Source of the DNA: Verrucomicrobiota bacterium
Lineage (GTDB): Bacteria > Verrucomicrobiota > Verrucomicrobiia > Verrucomicrobiales > DEV007
NCBI GenBank assembly: GCA_963205275.1
Contig: CAUJIH010000081.1
Span: forward strand, 1-44,331
DNA length: 44,331 nucleotides
Direction of reading: 5' to 3'
Within the stretch, counting starts at the first letter, position 1, and every line of letters begins with the position of its first letter. The notes under the pieces are model-generated. The model had not been told where the DNA came from. It did not search any database and was given only the letters and a program-made list of their open reading frames with translations. This document shows positions 8,262 to 16,974 of this stretch, one piece after another. Position numbers and translations under genes: made by a program.

Positions 8262-8326
8262 AGTCAGTCTGTGTGATGTGACGGGCAGCGTAGAGGAGGG
8301 AGAAAGTCCTGTCGAGTCCTGAGAGT

Positions 8327-8352
8327 CAAAATTAAGAATTTTTCGTAATTCT
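8327..8352 (-). terminator. Weak terminator-like hairpin after the envelope operon
   Basis: On the minus strand AGAATT and AATTCT form a 6-bp stem around a short loop, followed by a T-rich stretch (TAATTTTG), directly at the stop codon of the 1112-residue protein gene. The stem is AT-only, so this is a tentative call. Confidence 0.25.
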
Positions 8353-11300
8353 CATGGCGTCTGCTTTTCTCGTCCGGCAGCGGTGATTGCTCGTAACAGA
8401 GTTTCGCCCATATTTTCAGATGGCCCGCCATGGATCCAAGAAATCTGGCCATCGGGGCGAATCACGACGATGTAGGGAACGCGATCTGCCTCGAAGAGGC
8501 GGGCGATCTTCTGATTCGTGTCGATCGCGACGGGCTTGCTCTGCCACTTGCGGCCTTCGAGGAATTGATTCACCATTACAGGAGACTCCCCATGGTTGAT
8601 CGCGAGATGGACGACTGAGTCCGGTGGAAATGCGTCGACCGCAGCTTCGACTTCGGGCATCATTTTGACGCAGTCTCGGTTCCAAGTCGCCCAGAATTCG
8701 AGAACGACGATTTTCCCTCGCTGTTTTGAAAGGCTGAAAATTTCTCCGTCGAGTCGGGTGAGATCGAACTCTGGAGCCGACTTTCCGATGAGCGGAGACT
8801 CGGGCGCTCCGTCTTCCCTCTGGATGCGCGGTTCAGGGGCATCTGTGAACTGCCAGCCATCGAATGCCATCGATTCCAAAGAATCAGTCTCGGCCAGAGG
8901 CAGAGGAGGGAAATAAACGAGGCTGCTCAGTTGCTCGAGTGATACTTGGCACTTTCCCAGAACAGCAGATTCGCCGATGAGCTTACCCCCTTCAATTCCT
9001 TTCCCGAGCACATGAAGTCGCGTGCCGTTACGGAGGATGAGGTTGTGAGAAACTCGAAAGTCGTATTTACTGAGTCTTTGCTGGCGCTCTTTCTCACGGT
9101 TTTGCGCTTGCTTCACTGAGAGGCTATTCTCACTTTCCAAGTCGTCTTCAAGTGCTTGCGATCCCATGTCGGACTTCCCAAGGTGGGCGGGCAGGGATGA
9201 TGTCGCCTGCACCCTTGCCTCCTGCGCAGGCAGTGGCGGATCGGAGCGCATGAGACTGGCGACGCGAGAGCGCGGAAGAAGTAACTTTTTCCCGTTCGCT
9301 TCAAAGGAGATTGTGTCCTGATGAATCGACTCCAGACTCCCGCGCAGGATGTCACCATTCGTTCCGATGAGCAGGTGGGAAGGGGGCTTCTCCTTCTGCG
9401 AGCGTGGAATCGTGAAAAGATCGCGTGCGGCACGAGAGTCGAGTATCGGATCGATCAGGTTTCCAGACTGGGAAGTGATCTGAAAGTGCCCCAAGCGCAG
9501 TGTGCTATTCTGGGCTCCTTCGACCAGATATTTTTGGAAACGAATTCCATGGCCAGAGCGGAATGATGGCTTATTGGCAAAGTCTGCTACGAGTTTGCCA
9601 TTGAGGAAAACTTCGATTTGAGTAGAGCGGATAAGAACCGTGATGTGATTGTGCTTTTCATCTAGTTTCCCGTCGCGTCCGGAAAAGCCTCGCCCTGAAG
9701 CATCCGTGATTCGTCCAATCGTGAGGTTCTTCCCTCGAATCGAGAAGTCGATATCCGCTGAAGGAGCCGTAGGATCGGTCTCAGAGAGAAACAATCTCAG
9801 TCGAAGCAGGTTCATGCCTCCGCCTTCACCGCTAATGTCGAAGTCAATGCGATCTCCCAAGAGCAGGGATGAATTCGTGATCGCTCCTGCCTCCATCGTC
9901 ACAGATTTCGGGGTCAGAGTCACTTGATTCTGATCGCCGTCAGCGACACGCCAAGCGGAATCGCGAAAGTCCTGAAAGATGCGCCCCGTCCAGCCAAGAT
10001 CGACTCCACGCCAATCGGCTGTGGCAATCTCAATATGACCAGTGATCAGACTGGAGAAATCCACCTGATCGGGAGAGAGTGAGACGAGTTCCCCCGTCAC
10101 GATTTCATCCGTATTCAGATGGAGGCGCGTCTGAGAGAATACTCCAGTCGAAGCAGCCCTCTCTCCCGCCAGCGCGGATCGCGTCACGGTGAATGGAATT
10201 TTTGGAGCAAAGGGAACCGGCGTCTCAGCCCCCACGGCTTGCCAAGCGAGGAAGGAATCACCTGCGTCGTTGAGCGTGGAATTCTCTGGAACCAGATGTA
10301 GACTGCCTTGCATCCGGGCAGAATCAGCAGAAAGGATGTCGCCTCCTCTCGCGATGAGAACGTCCGGATTATCAAAGCGGAGACTCTTAGCACCGTCGAG
10401 CTTCACAGCAATGGGGGATTCGCTCCAATCGGGCTGAAGAATAAGCTCAGAGGGCGAAATATTCAGACCTCGACCGCTCATCGAAATACCACTAGGCCAG
10501 AGAACGTGAACCGTTCCGGCGGTCGGAGCTGTGGATGGCTCGTCGAGATTCTTAGGGAAGGTCCACTCGATTAGATCGGAAAGGGATCGCGACTCGGTCC
10601 CACGATGCATGGTCTTTTCTCCAGTCACCAGTTTTAGGTCGTCGGGATTCAGCCAAGCTGCGCCACTTCGCCATTGGATTCGAGGACTATCCGGCTGAAT
10701 TTCAGTGATCGTTTTGCCATCCCATTCGAAGACGTGAAGATACTGCAGCGTCATGGCAGTATTCCGGCTGAGCAGGTAGAACCCTTGCTCATAGGAAGGA
10801 CTCTTCTGACGACCGGGAGGATTGGGCTCTTCGTTAATCTTTTCTCCCTTCACCGCAGCGAGAGTTTTTCCCGACATGTCACAGAGGCGAACCTCACCCG
10901 TTTCCTGATTCCAGAAAAGCCGAAGCGTTAGATCTTTGACTCCCGGAGAAAGGTCGATTGCCGGGGCGAAATGATTCCCAAAGGTGAGGACCAGACGGTG
11001 ATTCCATGTCTCCAGCATCGGGCCATACTCTGGACTATGCAGGACACCGACTTCGAAATCTGGTGATCCGCTCGGGAAGGTAAGACGAAAACGCAGCTCG
11101 ACCTGAGAAGGCAGATTGATGGAGCGGAACAAGTCCCCTAGCCACTGATGGGTGGTGAGCGATCCCGCACGACCCTCTGTCCAGTCCATCGGTTTACGAT
11201 CACGTCCGGTGGATATGAGGCCGTCGAGTCCGCCGGGTCCGATCCAGGCTCGTCCCGGCCCACTGACTCGAACGATGCGACGAATTTGGCTCTGTGGCAG

Positions 11301-11690
11301 GCGAACAGGGTCGGGAAAAAACGGAGTTCGAAATGTGAGCGTATTCTGTTCCACTGTCACAAGGTCGCCTCGAAACTGGTCTCCATTTTTCAGGAAAATT
11401 TCGAAAGGCGCCTCAGCGAACGCAGGAGTCTCGTTCTCCTCCGAGAAGGTCAGAGAATCGATCTGCCGTCGGTCCAGTGCGAAAGGGGCGGCAAATGTGG
11501 GCGCAATGAAGCAAATCCGCTCTCCCGACTGGGGCAAGAGTTGGCCGAAGACCTCGTCTCCATTTCGCCAGCGAAGCTTCGCAGAACGCGAAGATTGCTC
11601 CGCTGAGGAGAGATTGAGCAAACAGAGCGCCGCTGCCAGACCTAAGAGGGTCTGCTGAAGGATCAAACAGTGTCTGATGCGGGCGAACAT
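8352..11690 (-). CDS. Large exported repeat protein with degenerate C-terminal TlpA-like domain
   Basis: The 1112-residue product has a signal peptide (about 1-30). A module of about 45 residues, built on a basic strand with NGD or similar, G-x-L, and ending in an I-x-x-(L/I) strand, recurs at about 37-82, 97-141, 394-440, 521-565, 771-815 and 881-928. LamG/concanavalin-like sandwiches appear to lie at about 155-325 and 575-740 (EVFLNGKLVADF). The C-terminal 150 residues are a TlpA/AhpC-type thioredoxin fold (IGKSAPEFDL at 968, VLEFWATW at about 996, cis-Pro in RVPYIVV), but the usual WCxxC is WNRDC: Asn1004 replaces the first Cys and only Cys1007 remains. Disulfide reductase activity is therefore unlikely; binding or structural roles are possible. 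It is the last gene of a four-gene run, 17 bp after the toroid gene. Confidence 0.75.
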   Translation of the reverse strand: MFARIRHCLILQQTLLGLAAALCLLNLSSAEQSSRSAKLRWRNGDEVFGQLLPQSGERICFIAPTFAAPFALDRRQIDSLTFSEENETPAFAEAPFEIFLKNGDQFRGDLVTVEQNTLTFRTPFFPDPVRLPQSQIRRIVRVSGPGRAWIGPGGLDGLISTGRDRKPMDWTEGRAGSLTTHQWLGDLFRSINLPSQVELRFRLTFPSGSPDFEVGVLHSPEYGPMLETWNHRLVLTFGNHFAPAIDLSPGVKDLTLRLFWNQETGEVRLCDMSGKTLAAVKGEKINEEPNPPGRQKSPSYEQGFYLLSRNTAMTLQYLHVFEWDGKTITEIQPDSPRIQWRSGAAWLNPDDLKLVTGEKTMHRGTESRSLSDLIEWTFPKNLDEPSTAPTAGTVHVLWPSGISMSGRGLNISPSELILQPDWSESPIAVKLDGAKSLRFDNPDVLIARGGDILSADSARMQGSLHLVPENSTLNDAGDSFLAWQAVGAETPVPFAPKIPFTVTRSALAGERAASTGVFSQTRLHLNTDEIVTGELVSLSPDQVDFSSLITGHIEIATADWRGVDLGWTGRIFQDFRDSAWRVADGDQNQVTLTPKSVTMEAGAITNSSLLLGDRIDFDISGEGGGMNLLRLRLFLSETDPTAPSADIDFSIRGKNLTIGRITDASGRGFSGRDGKLDEKHNHITVLIRSTQIEVFLNGKLVADFANKPSFRSGHGIRFQKYLVEGAQNSTLRLGHFQITSQSGNLIDPILDSRAARDLFTIPRSQKEKPPSHLLIGTNGDILRGSLESIHQDTISFEANGKKLLLPRSRVASLMRSDPPLPAQEARVQATSSLPAHLGKSDMGSQALEDDLESENSLSVKQAQNREKERQQRLSKYDFRVSHNLILRNGTRLHVLGKGIEGGKLIGESAVLGKCQVSLEQLSSLVYFPPLPLAETDSLESMAFDGWQFTDAPEPRIQREDGAPESPLIGKSAPEFDLTRLDGEIFSLSKQRGKIVVLEFWATWNRDCVKMMPEVEAAVDAFPPDSVVHLAINHGESPVMVNQFLEGRKWQSKPVAIDTNQKIARLFEADRVPYIVVIRPDGQISWIHGGPSENMGETLLRAITAAGREKQTP

Positions 11691-11707
11691 GTGAGAGTCA
11701 GGATAGG

Positions 11708-12760
11708 TCAGAATCGTTCGTATATGGGGAGATATCGATAATTGAGCGCCAGAGAGAGCAGGGACATCGCCGTACAGTAGGCCTCGCCATAGCTGCCGGG
11801 AAAACTTCCATCAGGCGCTTGCTCGGATGCCAATGTGGCCGCTTGGGTTCTATTCCACTGACTCCAGCGCACGGGATCGGCCTGGAACAGGGCCTGGGCC
11901 ATGTAGTAGATGTAATACTGCGGATGTGCAGTCTCGACGTGATCGATCCGTTGAACGATGTGCTGCAGGGCTGCGCGGTATTCGTCCGTATCACGATGGT
12001 GAGAAACGGCGTAGACCAGCGTGGCGACAGCAGATCGGGCGCTCGACTCTCCCGCACCTCCGATCCCTCCGGCGTACGCGACGAAACCAGAAGATGCGGT
12101 GTTTCTCTGCATGTAAACGATGGCGGAGTTCAGTGTCTCATCTGGGACAGACAGCCCGGCATTGCGACAGGCCAGCAGGCCCATCAATACGCATCCAGTG
12201 ACGGAGGTGTCGGCATCAGTGGAGGTAGGGGAGTAGCGCCAGCCGCCCCAGCGATTCGCCTTCTGAGCCGTGACGGCCAGTGAGATGGCCTTTTCCAAAG
12301 CGATCGCAATGGAGCGGCGCGTGCCTTCGGGTTCACTTCCGTTCCAGATCAGATCTTCATCCACAGCACCGTAGGCCTCAGCGAGCGCAAGCATGGCGAA
12401 GCCGTGATGGTACATGCTATCGGGGATGTAGCCGCTATCCTTCTCCTGAGACTGAATCAGCGAGCGCAGAGCAGCAGCGATCTGTGGATGATGCGGCCCA
12501 AAGTTCGGATCTTCACCGCTGGCGAGAAAGGCCATCAGACAGAGGCCAGTGATGCCATTGCCGGAAGCCCCGTGCCAAGAGCCGTCATCATTCTGGATTT
12601 TCGTCAGATAGCCGATGCCGCGATCATAGATCGTATCGACTTCGACGGGAATCTCACCGCCGAACGGGAGCGAAGGGGCCTGGGCGTAAGTCGATGGAGC
12701 AACTGCGCAAAGGGCAGTCGCCAAAAGCGACATCCAGAGAATGAACGGGCGGGGGAGCAT
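11708..12760 (-). CDS. Secreted alpha/alpha-toroid (prenyltransferase/squalene-oxidase repeat) protein
   Basis: The 350-residue product has a signal peptide (about 1-27, ending YAQA). The rest shows repeats of the terpenoid-cyclase/prenyltransferase toroid type: GIGYLTKIQNDDGSWHG (about 49-65), MYHHGFAMLALAEAYG, RWGGWRYSPTSTDADTSVTG with the next helix GLLACRNAG, and EQAPDGSFPGSYGEAYCTAM near the C-terminus. The pattern is that of the exported toroid proteins common in Planctomycetota and Verrucomicrobiota, not of a true squalene cyclase, since no DXDD cyclase motif is seen. A peptide- or polymer-binding role is inference. It sits 18 bp after the upstream helical protein gene and 17 bp before the repeat protein gene, so it is probably co-transcribed and co-functional with them. 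Confidence 0.8.
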   Translation of the reverse strand: MLPRPFILWMSLLATALCAVAPSTYAQAPSLPFGGEIPVEVDTIYDRGIGYLTKIQNDDGSWHGASGNGITGLCLMAFLASGEDPNFGPHHPQIAAALRSLIQSQEKDSGYIPDSMYHHGFAMLALAEAYGAVDEDLIWNGSEPEGTRRSIAIALEKAISLAVTAQKANRWGGWRYSPTSTDADTSVTGCVLMGLLACRNAGLSVPDETLNSAIVYMQRNTASSGFVAYAGGIGGAGESSARSAVATLVYAVSHHRDTDEYRAALQHIVQRIDHVETAHPQYYIYYMAQALFQADPVRWSQWNRTQAATLASEQAPDGSFPGSYGEAYCTAMSLLSLALNYRYLPIYERF

Positions 12761-12778
12761 GATCTGGTAGTCGCGGAT

Positions 12779-13783
12779 TCAGTCTACTTTGATTCTCACT
12801 CCCGGCCCTGGCATACGCAGTGCTCCGGCATTGCCCTCCTTAGGAAGAGCGTCGATTTTCAGATCTTTCGGAACATCTCCCAGACCGTCGCCGTTTTTAG
12901 CGGCTTTTCCCGCCTTTTCCTTACGATTTTTTGCCGCTTTATCCATCGCACGACGCAGACGGCGCTTTTGGTCCCAGAAGTGTTCGAAGGACCCTGTAAC
13001 ATCTCGGAGTTGATTGAACTGAGATTCGGTCAGGATGCTCTGCAGAGTTTCCGCTTCGGCAAAGTTGGCGAAGGACAGAAACATGCCCTGCTCAAAGTAT
13101 TCGCCCCAGTAACGACGAACTTCGCGCAGGTTTTCCCGAACCGCACTCGTCACGATTTCGCCTAATTTCGTCCGCTGTTCCGGGGTCAGTCGAAGCAATT
13201 CGTCGAGCATGGCGAGGGAAAGGCGAGCGAAAGCGTCGTTGCGGTCGTCTTCGCGCCGTTTCAGTGTTGCCTCATATTGACCGATTTGTTCCTCTGAAAG
13301 CACATCTTTCAACGCATCGCGCCAGAGGTCATTGGACTCGCCTTCCTCTTCGGATCGATTGCTGCCGAAGTTCATTGATCCCATCGACTCTAGCTTTTCC
13401 TTGATCTCATCGGGGTCGCTTTTCTCCAGACGCGAGCGGAAATAGCGCTCGGCTTGAACGTGCCACTCTTTCATCGAACGTTCGACAGCTCCACTGGCCG
13501 CCAGCGAGAGGCGATCTTTCTGCGCTTGATCGAGCTGACAAATTCGAGCGGCGTCGTCGATGACGATTTGCATGAATTTCATGCGCGTCTTGCGCTCCTC
13601 GTCGGCTAGGTTCGTAATGTGACGGGAAATAATTGCCTCCAGAGAAGCATCGGCAGCAGGGGATTCTCCATTTGAAGGAGTTTTCTGATCCGATTTTTCC
13701 GCCTCTTGGGCACGAAGAAACAGGCTCGCGGAGCCAAGGGTTAAAATCAGGAGAAAGGGCAGGGGATGAAAGAAAGGCTTCAT
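12779..13783 (-). CDS. Exported helical protein of the envelope operon, unknown function
   Basis: The 334-residue product has a signal peptide (about 1-25, ending LRA). The mature chain is almost wholly charged helices, with two related stretches of the form LS.EQ...Y...L and LTPEQRTKLGEIV, reminiscent of Spy/CpxP-like LTxxQ repeats, though the overall protein is longer and the match is not firm. The C-terminus is a Lys/Ala-rich tail followed by a short basic end. Its ATG overlaps the stop of the upstream membrane-protein gene in an ATGA (13780-13783), so the two are probably translationally coupled. Function unknown. Confidence 0.65.
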   Translation of the reverse strand: MKPFFHPLPFLLILTLGSASLFLRAQEAEKSDQKTPSNGESPAADASLEAIISRHITNLADEERKTRMKFMQIVIDDAARICQLDQAQKDRLSLAASGAVERSMKEWHVQAERYFRSRLEKSDPDEIKEKLESMGSMNFGSNRSEEEGESNDLWRDALKDVLSEEQIGQYEATLKRREDDRNDAFARLSLAMLDELLRLTPEQRTKLGEIVTSAVRENLREVRRYWGEYFEQGMFLSFANFAEAETLQSILTESQFNQLRDVTGSFEHFWDQKRRLRRAMDKAAKNRKEKAGKAAKNGDGLGDVPKDLKIDALPKEGNAGALRMPGPGVRIKVD

Positions 13784-16700
13784 GGCGAGGAGGGTGCTGG
13801 GGGAGCTGCTTCGATCTTGTTAAAGTATTGATCGAGTCCTTGGCGAAATTCGTCGGGAAGTTCTCTCCCCGCACGTCCGGTAGCGGGGGTGGTGGTCTCG
13901 GCAGGCAGAGTCGGTGCACCGAGTTCACCACTCTGGGGGCCGATGTCGCTGAGAGCGCCGCTTTGTCTGCCTCCGCCATTTCCACTCGCGGAGTTCGATC
14001 CGCCGTTGGACTTGCCGCCACCGCCGGAGGGGGATTTCTGGCGCTTCGACTGGAGCAGTAACTCGATGGCTTCGGTCTGGTAGGCGATCGTCTCTGGTCC
14101 GGTGTCAGGACGGATCAGGACGGCGCTGGAACGACGCATCAGGTCAGACACCGCTTCGAGCAGTTGCCGCTCGTTACCAAAAGCCCCTGCGTCAGGGAGA
14201 TTATCCACGGCTTTGATCGTGGCATCGAGATCTTCACGAACTTTTGTCTGAGATTTCTCGATAGGAGCGACGCGTGCGGCGTAGGATTCGTGAGTCAGTG
14301 CTCCGTGTGCGTTTTCAGCTTCACGAGTTTCCTCACGAATCTGAATTTGTTTACGCAGCGCACGCATGATCTGCAGAGTGATTTCTGGCGGCAGACTTTT
14401 GGCTTCGTTCTGTTCCTGGGCGTTCTGGTCTTGATCAGAAGCTGCCGGAACCAGTTCTTCGGCCCAGCGGTCGAGGGTATCCGCCCAAAATTCGCAGGAG
14501 GAGATCGTTCGTCCGCTCAAATTCCCGATGGCACCGAGTCCGATGTCCCGAATCGCCGTGATGGCCGACAGGTCCTTCATCTGGTCAAGCACCGCTTTTA
14601 AAATGGCTTCTTGTTTATGCAAGTAATACGCCTCCAGATCGGATTGGATCTGGCGGATAAAGACGCTCTGCGACTCTTCGCTTGTCCGGATGTTCTCTAA
14701 AATCACGCGGAGCTTTTGCGGAACGCTGCTCCAGGGCGTTCCAAAACTGTCCGCCAAGATTGTCGTCAGCTCTTCGGCCAGTTCGGTCTGAGCTTTGGAA
14801 GCAGCCTTCAGTCGATTCACGAAAGTGCTGGACTCCATCCCGGCCAGCAGTTGTTCTAGTTCATCGACCACCTGTGCGAATTCTTTCAACAGTTCGCTCT
14901 GTTCTTTCAGCGAGCGACTCAGCGGCTGACGAGCAGGAGCTTCTTCCGATGGTGCCGCGATCTCTGCAGACGGTGCTCGGGAAGATTGTCGGAGCAAGTC
15001 GGCGACTTTCGGCATCCGAGTACTGCCAATTTCACTCAAGCTCTGCACTTTTTCCGCCCAGTGTTCGAGCTGTCGCGCCTCAAAATCAGGATTTTTTGTT
15101 GCTTCCTCGATCAGTGAGCGTCCCGCCTTCGAGAGAGCCTCCAGACGCTGCGCATTCGCCGATTCAGAGGAAGCCTGAGTCTGAAGCTGATCCCGAGCTT
15201 TGGGATCGTCTAACTCCTCATTCGACAATGCGTGCAGCCCCTGATTCGTCTCGTGAGCCTGCTGCTCACGCTCGAAGCTTTCCCTTGCGCCTCGAAGCCA
15301 TTTCCGAAATTCTTCTGCAAGCCAGCGGACATGCTCATCTCGGCTGAGGATGCGAAGGGGAAAAGCAGGAGAAAGCGAGCGCTCTCTGCCGGGCAGGTAA
15401 TCCAGTGCGAAGGCACGGACTTCATAGATCCCAGGGGGCAAGTTTTCTCGACTGCTGGAAAAGACGCCTCGAATCTGCAGCGATGTCTGATTCGGTGCCC
15501 CGGCAGCAACGATTTTTTCCCCGGCTGTCTCGAGTGAGGTCTTCGCCTCCCTGTCGGCGGCTTGTTCCTCTGCAGGACGCCACTGCAATCCGACCGCCTG
15601 CACGCCGAAATCGTCATTGGCGACCAAATCGAATAGAAGCGCATCGCCTTCCAGAACGAAGCGCTTATCCTCGACGAGGTGAGCGTAAATCTCCGCTGCT
15701 TTATCCGGAACAGACGAAATCGCGAGGTGCAGGGGCGACTTCGCACGAAGTCCGTGAACATCCTCCCAAGTGAGGGTCAGCGATAGCGGCGACTCCAGCG
15801 AGAGAGCGGGCGTCGAGAACTCCGTGCCCTCTCTAGGAATCGGATTCTCATTCATCTCTGCCGAGATTAGCTCACTGCTGGCCGTTCCACGCACGATTAC
15901 GGAGGAACCTTCTACTACGGCGAGATCCTCCCCCCGAATCGGCAGGACGAGGTCTTCCGTGCGTCGCAGATAATCCGGGAGTCGCGTCACAGCCACCAGT
16001 TCACGTAGTTCTGGGCGAAGCCGAGGCTCGATGCGAATCCTTCCCACAGCATCTCCGATGCGATAATGAAGGAGGCTTTCGTCTTTCAGTGGGGCGATGG
16101 AGAATGAGTAACGATTTTCGTCTTTTTGTGCCTTGAGTCGCTCTCCGCTAGTCAATCGCAGAGAGGCGTGAGACGGCTGCCAGTCGGTATCTGATGCGAG
16201 AGTGAAGGTGAGAGGGAAGGACTCCGCCCAAGCGACCGTCATCGTGGTCGGAGGTGGCTCGATGCGAGCGAATACATAGCGAGGAATCGGCTTCCACGGG
16301 GCCACCCAACGGACGAGCGTAATCGCCGTAGCACGCGGCGCTAAGATGAAAAGTCCAGTGATCAGGAGCAGCATCACCGAAACAGCGCGCTGCAAATTGC
16401 GACGTCGCTCTTCATGCAAGAGATCGACCAACTGCTGCTCACCGATTCGCGCCTCCACTTGACGCATCGCTGCGGTCACGAGGGTACGATTCTGTCGTGA
16501 CGATCCTTCCTGAGCCAGTTCGACGATTCCGAGCAACTCATCTCCGAATCCAGGCAGTCGTCGGCGGATCATGCGTGCGGAATGGTTGAGCGAACGCCGT
16601 CGCCAGACCCAGCGATGCCAAATCACTGGAAAGATGAGAAAAGGAGCAATCAATCCCGATCCCAGCAGACTCCACCGCAGCCACTGAGGAGGATCCATGA

Positions 16701-16899
16701 GACGATCACAAAGAAAAGCCAGCAGGAAGGAAAAGGTCAGCCCTACGATCCCCGAAAGCGCTCCTTCCGCAATCTTTAGCGACCAGAGGCGATTGCGGAA
16801 CTGCTCCAGCGCACTCCGAATCCGGGGAGAAAGCCTATCATCGGCCAAGCCTCGTTCGGCGGGCAGGTCCGCTGACTCCATGCTGTCTGTTTCAGGCAT
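13780..16899 (-). CDS. DUF4175-like membrane protein with long exported coiled region
   Basis: The product has 1039 residues from the ATG at 16899, preceded by a GAGAGAAT ribosome-site-like stretch; a GTG at 16926 would add nine residues. Two membrane helices lie near 45-65 and 75-97, then a conserved cytoplasmic helical stretch (RRRLPGFGDELLGIVELA, about 130-150) and a third helix (about 175-198). A large exported part follows: beta domains to about 520, then 450 residues of charged helices with likely coiled coils, a Gly/Ser/Asn-rich linker (about 945-985) and a short C-terminal helix (ELPDEFRQGLDQYF). The plan matches large DUF4175-type proteins that are often found beside MoxR/DUF58/BatA genes in Planctomycetota and Verrucomicrobiota, but those partners are absent here. 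It is the first gene of the four-gene operon. Confidence 0.65.
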   Translation of the reverse strand: MPETDSMESADLPAERGLADDRLSPRIRSALEQFRNRLWSLKIAEGALSGIVGLTFSFLLAFLCDRLMDPPQWLRWSLLGSGLIAPFLIFPVIWHRWVWRRRSLNHSARMIRRRLPGFGDELLGIVELAQEGSSRQNRTLVTAAMRQVEARIGEQQLVDLLHEERRRNLQRAVSVMLLLITGLFILAPRATAITLVRWVAPWKPIPRYVFARIEPPPTTMTVAWAESFPLTFTLASDTDWQPSHASLRLTSGERLKAQKDENRYSFSIAPLKDESLLHYRIGDAVGRIRIEPRLRPELRELVAVTRLPDYLRRTEDLVLPIRGEDLAVVEGSSVIVRGTASSELISAEMNENPIPREGTEFSTPALSLESPLSLTLTWEDVHGLRAKSPLHLAISSVPDKAAEIYAHLVEDKRFVLEGDALLFDLVANDDFGVQAVGLQWRPAEEQAADREAKTSLETAGEKIVAAGAPNQTSLQIRGVFSSSRENLPPGIYEVRAFALDYLPGRERSLSPAFPLRILSRDEHVRWLAEEFRKWLRGARESFEREQQAHETNQGLHALSNEELDDPKARDQLQTQASSESANAQRLEALSKAGRSLIEEATKNPDFEARQLEHWAEKVQSLSEIGSTRMPKVADLLRQSSRAPSAEIAAPSEEAPARQPLSRSLKEQSELLKEFAQVVDELEQLLAGMESSTFVNRLKAASKAQTELAEELTTILADSFGTPWSSVPQKLRVILENIRTSEESQSVFIRQIQSDLEAYYLHKQEAILKAVLDQMKDLSAITAIRDIGLGAIGNLSGRTISSCEFWADTLDRWAEELVPAASDQDQNAQEQNEAKSLPPEITLQIMRALRKQIQIREETREAENAHGALTHESYAARVAPIEKSQTKVREDLDATIKAVDNLPDAGAFGNERQLLEAVSDLMRRSSAVLIRPDTGPETIAYQTEAIELLLQSKRQKSPSGGGGKSNGGSNSASGNGGGRQSGALSDIGPQSGELGAPTLPAETTTPATGRAGRELPDEFRQGLDQYFNKIEAAPPAPSSP

Positions 16900-16974
16900 T
16901 ATTCTCTCGACTGCGGACAGTAGCACCCTTCCGCAGCTCGTGCCAAGACGGATTTGTTACATCGCTCGGCCAGA

